A stretch of 45,201 nucleotides of DNA from a bacterium (GTDB taxonomy: Bacteria > Chloroflexota > Dormibacteria > Aeolococcales > Bog-877). Below, in pieces: positions 27,585-35,558 of the stretch. Location: positions 1 to 45,201 of the forward strand of contig JAJYWQ010000007.1 in assembly GCA_021791415.1 (NCBI GenBank), given 5' to 3'. Made by a program: the position numbers and the translations under genes. The notes under the pieces are model-generated. The model was not told where the DNA came from. It ran no database searches and saw only the letters and a list, made by a program, of their open reading frames with translations. Every line of letters starts with the position of its first letter. Positions within the stretch are counted from its first letter, which is position 1.

Positions 27585-28447
27585 GCCGGGCCATGCTCCC
27601 GGAGTACTCCCGGACCCGGCTGGCAGAGGCCCGACGGCGCGAGAACTTCCCCATCGCGGCCTGGCTGCTCCGCCCCTCCCGGCGGGACGCCAGGGCCGCC
27701 ATCTACGGCTTCTGCCGGCTGGTGGACGACATCGGGGACGAGCGGCTGGGGGACCCCGTGGGGCAGCTCGACCGCTGTCGGGAGGAGCTGGAGGCCTGCT
27801 ACACGGGGGAGCCCGGGCACCCCGTCTTCGTGCGGCTGCGCCCGGTGATCCAGCGCTTCAACCTGCCCCGGGATCCGTTCTCGCGGCTGATCTCCGCCAA
27901 CCAGCAGGACCAGGAGGTGCTCACCTACTCGACCTGGGAGGAGCTGGACCGCTACTGCGACCTCTCCGCCAACCCGGTGGGCGAGCTGGTGCTGGCCCTG
28001 GAGGGGATCCGTGACCCCGAGCGGATCTCCCTCTCCGACTCCATCTGCACGGGGTTGCAGCTGGTCAACATGTGGCAGGACGTGGCCGCGGACCGGGAGC
28101 GAGGGCGGCGGTATCTCCCCACCGAGGTGCTGGCGCAGCACGGGGTGGACGAGGCCGACTGGTGGCGGGGTCGCCCGACGCCGGGCATGCGGGCGGCCCT
28201 GGCCCACGCCGTGGGTCGGGCCCGGAGCCTCTTGCGCCAGGGCTGGCCGCTGTCGGCGAGCACGCCAGGCCTCATGCGGCTGGAGATGGCCACGTTCATC
28301 CTGAGCGGCCTGGAGGCCTCGGACGGGGTGCTGGCGGCCGGGGACCTGGTGTTCGAGCGCAAGGCCAGGCTGCCCCGAGGCTCCCGCCGCCGGGCCCTCC
28401 TGGGATCCCTGGCCGCGCTCCGACCCGGCAGCTCCGGGACCGCTTGA
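27581..28447 (+). CDS. hpnC: Hydroxysqualene synthase HpnC
   Basis: 288 residues from a GTG in a GTGA overlap with shc (an ATG at 27593 is an alternative). The HpnC hallmark ENFPIAAWLL occurs at 21-30, followed by the first aspartate motif VDDIGDE (48-54); the second is NMWQDVAADRERGR. Known HpnC converts presqualene diphosphate to hydroxysqualene. It is paired with HpnD and HpnE by adjacency. It ends in a TTGA overlap with hpnD. Confidence 0.92.
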   Translation: MSRAMLPEYSRTRLAEARRRENFPIAAWLLRPSRRDARAAIYGFCRLVDDIGDERLGDPVGQLDRCREELEACYTGEPGHPVFVRLRPVIQRFNLPRDPFSRLISANQQDQEVLTYSTWEELDRYCDLSANPVGELVLALEGIRDPERISLSDSICTGLQLVNMWQDVAADRERGRRYLPTEVLAQHGVDEADWWRGRPTPGMRAALAHAVGRARSLLRQGWPLSASTPGLMRLEMATFILSGLEASDGVLAAGDLVFERKARLPRGSRRRALLGSLAALRPGSSGTA

Positions 28448-29322
28448 GCGCCGCCTCGACCCAGCTGGTGCTGGGGTACCGGCGCTGCGCCCGGGAGGTG
28501 CGGGCGGCGGCGGGCAACTTCTACTACGCCTTCCGGCTCCTGCCCGCCGAGAAGCGCCAGGGGCTGCACGCCCTCTACCGCTTCTGTCGGGGCGCGGACG
28601 ACATCGCCGACGCCCCTCAGGACGCCGGGCTGCGGCTCCGGCGGCTCGGCTCCTATCGCCGCACCCTGGAGCGCAGCCTGGCGGGGGACCCGCCGGACTC
28701 GGGCTGGCTCATCCTGGTGGACACGGCGGAGCGGTTCTCCCTCTCCCCCCAGCACCTGCACCGGGTGATCGACGGCTGCGCCGCCGACTGCCGGCCGCTG
28801 AGCATCCGCACGGAGGGGGAGCTGGCCGACTACTGCTATGGGGTGGCCGGGGTGGTCGGGCTGCTCAGCGCCCGGATCTTTCGCTACCAGGACCCCCAGG
28901 TGGAGAGCCTGGCCGTCGCCCTGGGGGAGGCGATGCAGCGGACCAACATCCTCCGCGACCTGGGGGAGGACCTGGCCGCCGGACGACGCTACCTGCCCGA
29001 CGAGGCGATGGACCGCTTCCAGCTGTCCGAGGAGGACCTCCTGGTGGGGGGAAGGGGCTCGAATGCCGCCCGCTACCACGAGCTCATGGCCCACGAGGCG
29101 GGGCTGGCCCGGGAGCGCTTCCGGCTCGGCCTGCGGCTGGTGCCCCTGGTGGAGCGGGACGCCCGCGGCTGCCCGGCGGCGCTGGCCGCCCTCTACCAGG
29201 CGCTGCTGGACCGGATCGAGCGGGATGGGTACGACGTGCAAAGCCGGCGGGTCCGGCTCAGCTCCGGCCACAAGGTGGGGCTGGCCCTGGCCGCCTGGGC
29301 GAGCGCCACCCTCAGGCCCTGA
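28444..29322 (+). CDS. hpnD: Presqualene diphosphate synthase HpnD
   Basis: 292 residues from a TTG overlapping the hpnC stop. It is a trans-isoprenyl diphosphate synthase of the squalene/phytoene family: NFYYAFRLLP, first motif GADDIAD (50-56), YCYGVAGVVG, and second motif NILRDLGEDLAAGRRYLP. It condenses two FPP into presqualene diphosphate. Phytoene synthase (CrtB) belongs to the same family, so the assignment leans on the hpnC-hpnE neighbours. Confidence 0.92.
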   Translation: MSAASTQLVLGYRRCAREVRAAAGNFYYAFRLLPAEKRQGLHALYRFCRGADDIADAPQDAGLRLRRLGSYRRTLERSLAGDPPDSGWLILVDTAERFSLSPQHLHRVIDGCAADCRPLSIRTEGELADYCYGVAGVVGLLSARIFRYQDPQVESLAVALGEAMQRTNILRDLGEDLAAGRRYLPDEAMDRFQLSEEDLLVGGRGSNAARYHELMAHEAGLARERFRLGLRLVPLVERDARGCPAALAALYQALLDRIERDGYDVQSRRVRLSSGHKVGLALAAWASATLRP

Positions 29323-29329
29323 CGCGCCG

Positions 29330-30646
29330 ATGCGGGCGGCGGTGGTCGGGGGCGGGCTGGCTGGGATCGCGGCGGCGCTGGATCTGGCGGCCGCCGGCGT
29401 CCAGGTGGCCCTCCTCGAGCGCTCCGGCCAGCTCGGCGGGCTCTGCCGCTCAGTTCCGGACCCCGTGGCCGGCCGGGTGGACACCGGGCAGCACGTCTAT
29501 CTCGGGTGCTGCACCGAGCTGGAGGCGCTGCTGGGCCGCCTTGGCGTCGAGCCGGCCCTCCGCCAGCACCGCCTGGAGCTCACGGTGGTGGACCCGGGGC
29601 ACCCCCGTCCGCGCCGGCTCTCGGCAGCGCCGCTGCCCGCCCCGTTCCACCTCCTGCCGGTGCTCGGCCGCTGGCCCAACTTGCCGGGGGGATCGACCCT
29701 GCACGTCTCCCGGGTGGCCGCCGCCCTGCGGGAGGGTTCGAGCGGGCTCGATGCCCTGCCCGCCCTGGGATGGCTGAGGGGCCTGGGCCAGCCGGAGCAG
29801 CTGATCTCCCAGCTCTGGGAGCCCTTCCTGGTGGCGGCCTGCAACGCCCCTCTGGACCGGTGCAGCGCCGAGCTGGCCGCCTTCGTGGTCCGGGAGGGGC
29901 TCCTCAGCTCAGCGCGCGCGGGGGCGCTGCGCGTCCCCGGGACCGACCTCACCCGCTGGCTGGACCTCCCGGCACGCCGGGCGCTGGAGACAGCCGGAGT
30001 GGGCCTCCGGTTGGACTCGCGCGTCCTCTCGGTCGGCGCAGGGCCTGGCTCTCAGCTCCGCGTGACCCACAGCTCCGGCGACGACGAGGCCTTCGACCTG
30101 GCGGTGCTGGCGGTGCCGGCCAGGTCGGCCCACCGCCTGCTCCTCGCGGGCGGACGGTCCTCCAGGGAACTGGAGCAGGCGGCCGGCATCCCCGATTCCC
30201 CGATCGTGAACGTGCATCTCTTCACAGACCGACCCTTCCTGCCAGGCGCCGTCACCCTCGTCCCCAGGAGCCCGCTCCAGTGGGCCTTCGACCGCTCCCG
30301 GCTGGACGACCAGCCGCTGGACGGGAGCTGGCACGCGGCCATCTCCATCTCCGCAGCCGAGGCTGAGGTCGCAGTCCCCGAGGGCCGGCTCGCCGCGGAC
30401 GTCTGGCAGCTGTGTCAGACGACGTTCCCGCCCGCGGCCCGGGCCCGACTGGTCCACAGCCGGGTGACGCGCGAGGCCCACGCCACCTTCTGGCCCGAGC
30501 CCGGATCGGCGGCCCTGCGCCCGGGCCCCGGCGGGGCCATCCCCGGGGTGGCCCTGGCCGGCAGCTGGACCCGCACCGGATGGCCGGCGACGATGGAGGG
30601 CGCCGTGCGCAGCGGAAGGGCGGCGGCTCAGCACCTACTGGCCTGA
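29330..30646 (+). CDS. hpnE: Squalene-forming FAD-dependent oxidoreductase HpnE
   Basis: 438 residues. The N-terminal dinucleotide-binding motif is VVGGGLAGIAAALDLAAAG with an acidic strand end (LLERSGQLGG). The C-terminal flavin segment is VALAGSWTRTGWPATMEGAVRSG, typical of phytoene-desaturase-like enzymes and HpnE. HpnE reduces hydroxysqualene to squalene. The ATG is 8 nt after the hpnD stop. It is last in the ispH-hpnE operon and converges with the fusion gene; the 52-nt gap is GC-rich without a clear terminator. Confidence 0.92.
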   Translation: MRAAVVGGGLAGIAAALDLAAAGVQVALLERSGQLGGLCRSVPDPVAGRVDTGQHVYLGCCTELEALLGRLGVEPALRQHRLELTVVDPGHPRPRRLSAAPLPAPFHLLPVLGRWPNLPGGSTLHVSRVAAALREGSSGLDALPALGWLRGLGQPEQLISQLWEPFLVAACNAPLDRCSAELAAFVVREGLLSSARAGALRVPGTDLTRWLDLPARRALETAGVGLRLDSRVLSVGAGPGSQLRVTHSSGDDEAFDLAVLAVPARSAHRLLLAGGRSSRELEQAAGIPDSPIVNVHLFTDRPFLPGAVTLVPRSPLQWAFDRSRLDDQPLDGSWHAAISISAAEAEVAVPEGRLAADVWQLCQTTFPPAARARLVHSRVTREAHATFWPEPGSAALRPGPGGAIPGVALAGSWTRTGWPATMEGAVRSGRAAAQHLLA

Positions 30647-30698
30647 GCGCTCCCGGCCCCGGCAGCTGACGCGCCCGGGCCCCGGGGGGCCAAGGCGG

Positions 30699-32213
30699 TC
30701 AGCGGTCGGGGCCCGCCACCAGCCGGCCCCCCCAGTCCCTCTCACCCGTGTCCCCGAGCAGCAGCGGGACCACCTGGGCCACCGCGGTGCCCAGCTGCTC
30801 CAGCGCTCTCCGCTGCCTGCCGCCCAGGAGGACCAGGGAGGCGACGGCCCCCGGTCGCCGGGCCATCAGCGACAGGACGCGCAGCGCAGAGGCCCCGCGG
30901 TGGCCCTCGGCGACCAGGCCGGCAAACGCTCCCAGGGGCTCTGAGGGCCGGTCCAGCACCACGCGCAGGCCCCCCACGGCAAGGCCGCGCACCGAGGCCC
31001 AGCCGGCCGTCTCCATCTCCACGAGGTCGGCGCCCAGGGAGCGGAGCCGGGCGCGCTCGCCGGGGTCGTCCGCCACGGCGCCCACCGAGGCGACGGTCGC
31101 GGGGCGGGCCTGGGAGAGGGCGCCAAGCTCCGCGGTGATGGTGGGATCGAGGCCCGCCGGCCGGGTGCCGACGTTGACCAAGCGGGACGCCACCGCCACC
31201 GTCCCCCTCGCCCAGGAGTCATCCAGGGCGCCCGCCACCCCCGCCACCACGACCCGGGCCCCGGGCGGAGCCAGGGCGCCGGCGGCCCGGGCCCGGTCCG
31301 GGCCGGTCCCGGTGGCCCACACCTCCACCCCGCCGCCCCTGCGCCGCCAGCGCACCAGGCCGCGAGCCGGGTCGCGCTCCCACGCTCCGCCGAGGGCCCG
31401 ACGGCAGGCGGCGGCCTCGGCGTCCAGCGCACAGGCCACCAGCAGTCCCGGGGGTCGCGGGGCCGGCCAGGCGCCGCGCCGGGCCAGAAGCCCGGTGAGG
31501 AGGAGGACGGCCAGCGCCGCCAGCGCGCTCGGCCCCACCCCCAGCAGGGCCGCCAGCACCGCGCTCTGGAGCATCACACCGAGCAGGAGGAGGGCGCTCA
31601 GGGTGAGCGGGAGCCGTAGTGACCCCGGGTAATCCCCGAGGCAGAGGCGGATCCACAGGGCGACCGCCACCCCGACTGCCAGCCAGCCGACATAGTTCAG
31701 GAGGCTCACCCCGTACCAGACCCCGCTCCCCGGCGGATAGGTGTAGATCGAACCCAGCCACCAGCGGCCACCCCGGAGGGCCACCGGGTCCACCACCAGG
31801 TCGATGGCGACCAGGGCCATCCCCGTCAGCGCCACCCGGGTCAACCCCCTTGAGCCCAGCCTGCCGAGAGCGGTGAAAGCCGCGACGGCCAGCCAGGTGA
31901 AGCTGAGGCTGTCGAAGAGCGGCACTCCCAGGACCCGCAGGTCGGAGCGCAGGCCGGACGGGCGGTAGTGGTAGACCCCGAAGGGAACGCCCGGACCGGC
32001 TGTGGACCCCCACTCCGCCAGCCAGGCGATCACATACCCTCCGGCCAAAAGTGGCAGGGCCCGGCGCCAGCCGAAGGTGCGCACCAGTACCGCAGCCGTG
32101 AGCAGCCAGGGGAGGACGGCGTACCACCGTCCGGCCAGGGCGGGGACGAAGGCGGGCAGCTCAGGGGCCCCGGCGCGGGGCCAGCTCGGCGACCGCCTGG
32201 CGGAGCGCCTCAC
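30699..32213 (-). CDS. Fusion: DUF422 carotenoid-hydratase-like membrane domain + nucleoside phosphorylase (HpnG-like) domain
   Basis: 504 residues in one uninterrupted frame. Residues about 25-245 form a membrane domain of six to eight helices with DUF422/CruF features: GVPFGVYHY, LGVPLFDSLSFTWLAV, DLVVDPVALRGGRWWLG and YGVSLLNYVGWLAVG. After a linker (PAPRPPG), residues about 256-480 resemble purine nucleoside phosphorylases or nucleosidases (LLVACALDAEAAACRRALGG, VVVAGVAGALD, DLVEMETAGWASV). The GTG start lies 53 nt inside hpnA, with no nearer in-frame start. HpnG nucleosidases act on adenosylhopane, and CruF-type enzymes hydrate carotenoid ends; joining them in one protein is unusual. Confidence 0.75.
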   Translation of the reverse strand: MRRSARRSPSWPRAGAPELPAFVPALAGRWYAVLPWLLTAAVLVRTFGWRRALPLLAGGYVIAWLAEWGSTAGPGVPFGVYHYRPSGLRSDLRVLGVPLFDSLSFTWLAVAAFTALGRLGSRGLTRVALTGMALVAIDLVVDPVALRGGRWWLGSIYTYPPGSGVWYGVSLLNYVGWLAVGVAVALWIRLCLGDYPGSLRLPLTLSALLLLGVMLQSAVLAALLGVGPSALAALAVLLLTGLLARRGAWPAPRPPGLLVACALDAEAAACRRALGGAWERDPARGLVRWRRRGGGVEVWATGTGPDRARAAGALAPPGARVVVAGVAGALDDSWARGTVAVASRLVNVGTRPAGLDPTITAELGALSQARPATVASVGAVADDPGERARLRSLGADLVEMETAGWASVRGLAVGGLRVVLDRPSEPLGAFAGLVAEGHRGASALRVLSLMARRPGAVASLVLLGGRQRRALEQLGTAVAQVVPLLLGDTGERDWGGRLVAGPDR

Positions 32214-33162
32214 CCAGGTCGCCGGGCGTCCAGCCGAGCTCGGAGCGCGCCCGCTCCGCGGTCACGTACATCGGCCTGGCCGCCATCCGGACCGCGGTGA
32301 GGGGGATCCCCGGGGCCCGGCGGCGGACCGCCGCCGACCCCTCGCTGATGGCCGCCGCGGCAAAGCCCACCCAGATCGGGATCCGGAACCGGGGAGCGGG
32401 GCGCCCGGCCAATCGAGCCAGCTCGGTGAGTAGCCGGCTCATGCTCCAGTTCTGATCACCCAGGATGTAGCTCCGCCCGGGCTCGCCCCTCTCCAGGGCC
32501 AGCACGTGCCCGGCACCCACAGCCCGGACGTCGACGAGGTTCAGGCCCGTGTCGGTGGCGGCCGGGATCCTGCCAGCCAGGAAGTCCCGGATGATGGCCC
32601 CGGTGGGGGTCGGCCGGCTGTCACCCGCCCCCACCGGGGTGCTCGGCTGGACCACCATGACCTGCATCTTCCCCGAGAAGCCCTCGGCCAGCTTCTGGGC
32701 GGCCCACTTGCTGCGCTTGTAGGCGCCGGGCAGCTCCGAGGCGTCCCGGGCCAGGTCCAGCTCGGAGCGGACCTCACCTGCCCGGCTGAAGTGCAGGGTG
32801 CCGACGGTGCTGCAGTGGACCAACCGCGTAACTCCGGCACCGGCGGCCGCCTGGAGCAGGGTGGCGGTCCCCCCGACGTTGACCTCCAGCATGCGGCGCA
32901 GATCGCCGGGGCCGAGCGCCAGGCGGTAGTCCGCGGCGCAGTGCACCACCCCCCAGCATCCCTCCAGCGCCGGAGGCAGGGTCGCGGGGGCGGTGATGTC
33001 ACCCGTGGCCACCTGCATCCCTGCCAACTGAGGCGGGACCCGTGCCGTCGACCGCATCAGGAGGCGTGGCTGATAGCCGGCCAGCCCCAGCGCGGCCGCC
33101 ACCCACCTACCGACGAAGCCCGAGGCCCCGGTGACCAGGACGGTCCTCCCCTCGCCGGTCAC
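32161..33162 (-). CDS. hpnA: Hopanoid-associated sugar epimerase-like protein HpnA
   Basis: 333 residues from a GTG in a GTGA overlap with the response regulator. It is an extended short-chain dehydrogenase: VLVTGASGFVGRWV nucleotide loop and a YKRSK active-site Tyr/Lys pair. HpnA-specific stretches are PSTPVGAGDSRPTPTG, DFLAGRIPAATDTGLNLV and RSYILGDQNWS. HpnA is found widely in hopanoid clusters and its exact reaction is not established; a role in head-group modification is assumed. It overlaps the fusion gene by 53 nt, suggesting translational coupling. Confidence 0.9.
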   Translation of the reverse strand: MTGEGRTVLVTGASGFVGRWVAAALGLAGYQPRLLMRSTARVPPQLAGMQVATGDITAPATLPPALEGCWGVVHCAADYRLALGPGDLRRMLEVNVGGTATLLQAAAGAGVTRLVHCSTVGTLHFSRAGEVRSELDLARDASELPGAYKRSKWAAQKLAEGFSGKMQVMVVQPSTPVGAGDSRPTPTGAIIRDFLAGRIPAATDTGLNLVDVRAVGAGHVLALERGEPGRSYILGDQNWSMSRLLTELARLAGRPAPRFRIPIWVGFAAAAISEGSAAVRRRAPGIPLTAVRMAARPMYVTAERARSELGWTPGDLGEALRQAVAELAPRRGP

Positions 33163-33842
33163 CGCGCGCCCTGGGGTGAAGGCTGCAGGAGGTAGCCGCC
33201 ACCGCGGCTGGAGCGCAGCAGTCGCGGGTGCTCGGGGTCGGCCTCCAGCTTGCGGCGGAGGCGGTGGACGCACATGGTCACCGCGGCCGGGGTGGCGCGC
33301 GGATCGCCGCCCCACGCCCCCTCGATGATCTGCTGCCGGGAGAGCACGGTCCCGGCGTTGAGCGCCAGGTATTCCAAAAGGTCGGCCTCACGCGGGCTCA
33401 GGAGGTGGCGCCGGCCCTCAATCCGGGCGCTGCGCCGGGCGGGCTCGACGATGAGCGGGCCCACCTCGACCACCCGGCCGGCGGAGCGCCGCTCCACCTG
33501 CCGCCGGCGGAGAACCGCCCGGAGGGTGGCCGTGAGGAGCGCCGGCGGGTACGGCTTGGGCAGGACGTAGTCGGCGCCCGCCTCCAACAGCGAGGGAGCC
33601 TGCTGAGTCTCGCCCAGGACCACCAGGGGCGAGGTGGACATCGCCCTGACCGCCTCCACCCCGCGCAGCCCCTGGAGGAGCCCGAGATCTGCCAGGATGG
33701 CGGCGGGCGCCTCCTCGCGCAGGGCCAGCTCCAGCGCCTCCAGCGAGCCGGCCACGCGCGAGGTGACGCTGGGGAGTTGGCCCACCAGGTGGGCGGCCAC
33801 GGCCGCGTACTCCGGCTCGGCCTCCAGGATCAGGACGACCAT
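33159..33842 (-). CDS. OmpR-type response regulator with degenerate receiver
   Basis: 227 residues. The receiver (1-112) keeps Asp52 (ILADLGLL) and Lys96 (VLPKPY), but the N-terminal acidic pair reads EAE (7-9) and the conserved Thr/Ser is Gly77 (VVLGETQ). Residues about 125-220 are a winged helix of the OmpR/PhoB type (LLSPREADLLEYLALNAG, LSRQQII, VHRLRRKLE, RGGGYLL). No histidine kinase gene is nearby. It heads the transcript with hpnA and the fusion gene, so it may control hopanoid tailoring. A CACAAT element lies 7 nt before the ATG. Confidence 0.85.
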   Translation of the reverse strand: MVVLILEAEPEYAAVAAHLVGQLPSVTSRVAGSLEALELALREEAPAAILADLGLLQGLRGVEAVRAMSTSPLVVLGETQQAPSLLEAGADYVLPKPYPPALLTATLRAVLRRRQVERRSAGRVVEVGPLIVEPARRSARIEGRRHLLSPREADLLEYLALNAGTVLSRQQIIEGAWGGDPRATPAAVTMCVHRLRRKLEADPEHPRLLRSSRGGGYLLQPSPQGAR

Positions 33843-33849
33843 TGGGGTT

Positions 33850-33855
33850 ATTGTG
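33850..33855 (-). promoter_or_regulatory. -10 element (CACAAT) of the response regulator unit
   Basis: CACAAT on the minus strand, one mismatch from TACAAT, lies 7 nt before the ATG at 33842. No ribosome-binding site is present, so a leaderless start is plausible. Confidence 0.4.
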
Positions 33856-33896
33856 GGTCCCCGGGGAGGGCTCGGACCGGGTTCAGGAGGTGAGCC

Positions 33897-34751
33897 GTGA
33901 AGAACTTGGATCCCGACGGCTGGGTGAGAGCCATGCAGTTCCTTGATCCCCTGGCCGACCTGGGCCAGCGCCTGGTGGCAGCCGGGCTCAGGCGTGGCGG
34001 TGCGCCGGCGGCCTCTGGGAAGAACCTCCTCAATGGCCCCTGGCTCGGTCACCCACTGCACCCCGCCCTCACCGACATCCCCATCGGGGCCTGGACCGGC
34101 GCGGCTCTGCTCGACCTCGCCGGGGAGGAGAGGGCGGCCGACATGCTCATGGCGGCAGGCTGCGCCGCCGGCATCGCCGCGGCCGCCTCGGGGATCGCGG
34201 ACTGGCAGGACAGCTACGGCCACGAGCGCCGGATGGGGGCGCTCCACGGCATCCTCAACCTCTCCGCGCTGACCATGCTCACCGGGGCGGTGGCTCTGCG
34301 AGCCTCCGGGAGGCGCCGTGCCGGCCGTCCGCTGGGCCGGCTGGGGCTGGGGATGGCCCTGGGAGCGGCCTATTTTGGGGGGGAGTTGGTCTTCCGGCAA
34401 GGGACCCAGGTCAACCGCAACGCTTTCACCGAAGGTCCATCCGACTGGACCCCAGCCGTCAGTGAGTCCGAGGTCCAAGAGGGTCGCCTGACCAGCTGCC
34501 AGGTCGGGGAGGCGAAGGTCGTCCTCACCAGGATTGGCGGCCAGGTCTGCGCCGCGGGCAACGTCTGCCCCCACGCCGGCGGCCCCCTCTCCGAGGGCCG
34601 GCTGGAGGGGGAGGTCGTGACCTGCCCCTGGCATGGCTCGAAGTTCGAACTCCGCACGGGGCGGGTGCTCTGGGGGCCGGCCACGACCCCCATCCCCACC
34701 TACGAGGCTCGCCTGGGGGCCGAGGGGATGATCGAGGTGCGTGCCCGCTGA
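33897..34751 (+). CDS. DUF2231 membrane domain fused to Rieske [2Fe-2S] domain
   Basis: 284 residues from a GTG with a canonical GGAGGTGA ribosome-binding site. Residues about 48-165 form a DUF2231-like four-helix membrane region (GHPLHPALTDIPIGAWTGA is its signature). Residues about 190-284 are a Rieske ferredoxin domain with Cys224/His226 (CPHAGG) and Cys243/His246 (CPWHGSKF). It is probably an electron-transfer protein at the membrane; partner and substrate are unknown. It is divergent from the response regulator and is followed directly by the sirtuin. Confidence 0.88.
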   Translation: MKNLDPDGWVRAMQFLDPLADLGQRLVAAGLRRGGAPAASGKNLLNGPWLGHPLHPALTDIPIGAWTGAALLDLAGEERAADMLMAAGCAAGIAAAASGIADWQDSYGHERRMGALHGILNLSALTMLTGAVALRASGRRRAGRPLGRLGLGMALGAAYFGGELVFRQGTQVNRNAFTEGPSDWTPAVSESEVQEGRLTSCQVGEAKVVLTRIGGQVCAAGNVCPHAGGPLSEGRLEGEVVTCPWHGSKFELRTGRVLWGPATTPIPTYEARLGAEGMIEVRAR

Positions 34752-34813
34752 GCCCGGACCCCCTCCTGGAAACTGCCGCTCCGGAAGGCGCGCGCCCTCA
34801 GCTGGAGCGAGCT

Positions 34814-35554
34814 GTGGAATTGCTCGCTGCAGCGCACCGGGTCTGCGTCCTGACCGGAGCCGGGATCTCCACGGACTCCGGCATCCCCGACTTCCGCGGT
34901 CCCCAAGGGATCTGGACCAAGGATCCTGCCGCCGCCAGCCAGGCCACCCTCCAGCACTACCTCTCCAGCCCGGCCGTCCGGGCCGAGACCTGGCGACGGA
35001 GGGCCTCCCACCGGGGGCCGTTGCCCCGGCCCAACCGGGGGCACCTGGCCCTGGTGGAGCTCCAGCGGCAGGGCCGGCTGCACGCCCTCATCACCCAGAA
35101 CGTGGACGGTCTGCACCTGGCCGCCGGGATCAGGCCCGACCTCCTGGTCGAGATCCACGGCCACCTACGAGGCTACCGCTGCCTGCGCTGTGGCCGGGAG
35201 GGCCGGATGGAGGAGGTGCTGGAGCGGGTGCGGCATGGGGAGTCGGACCCGGCCTGCCCCGCCTGTGGTGGGATTCTCAAGTCGGCGGCAATCTCCTTCG
35301 GCCAGCCCCTGGAGGCCGAGGCTGTCCGACGGGCCGAGGAGGCGGCCCAGGACTGCGATCTCTTCCTGGCGGTGGGAACGCGGCTCGAGGTCCAGCCTGC
35401 AGCCACCCTCCCCCTCCTGGCCCTGCGCCACAGAGCCCCCCTGGTGATCGTCAACCTGGAGCCCACCCGTCTTGACCGGAGGGCGGCAGCCGTGGTCCGG
35501 ATCGGAGCCTCCCAGGCGCTGCCCCGGCTCATCGGAAGTGCGGCCGACCGTTGA
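34814..35554 (+). CDS. Sirtuin-type NAD-dependent protein deacylase
   Basis: 246 residues from the GTG at 34814. NAD-binding motifs are GAGISTDSGIPDFRG (15-29) and TQNVDGLH (94-101). The catalytic base is His115 (EIHGHLRGYRC), and zinc is held by Cys123, Cys126, Cys148 and Cys151. The frame is open upstream to a CTG at 34748 that overlaps the previous stop (CTGA); starting there would add a helix (QLERAVELL) that fits sirtuin N-termini, so the true start may be the CTG. It removes acyl groups from protein lysines. It converges on an HDAC-like gene 4 nt away. Confidence 0.9.
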   Translation: MELLAAAHRVCVLTGAGISTDSGIPDFRGPQGIWTKDPAAASQATLQHYLSSPAVRAETWRRRASHRGPLPRPNRGHLALVELQRQGRLHALITQNVDGLHLAAGIRPDLLVEIHGHLRGYRCLRCGREGRMEEVLERVRHGESDPACPACGGILKSAAISFGQPLEAEAVRRAEEAAQDCDLFLAVGTRLEVQPAATLPLLALRHRAPLVIVNLEPTRLDRRAAAVVRIGASQALPRLIGSAADR

Positions 35555-35558
35555 GAGG

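Noticed and set aside
28444-30646. Carotenoid (phytoene) synthase and desaturase as primary names for hpnD and hpnE
   Set aside because: The families overlap, but the three-gene HpnC-HpnD-HpnE set next to shc, with HpnC-specific ENFP motifs, fits squalene synthesis better. A C30 carotenoid side branch cannot be excluded given the DUF422 domain nearby.
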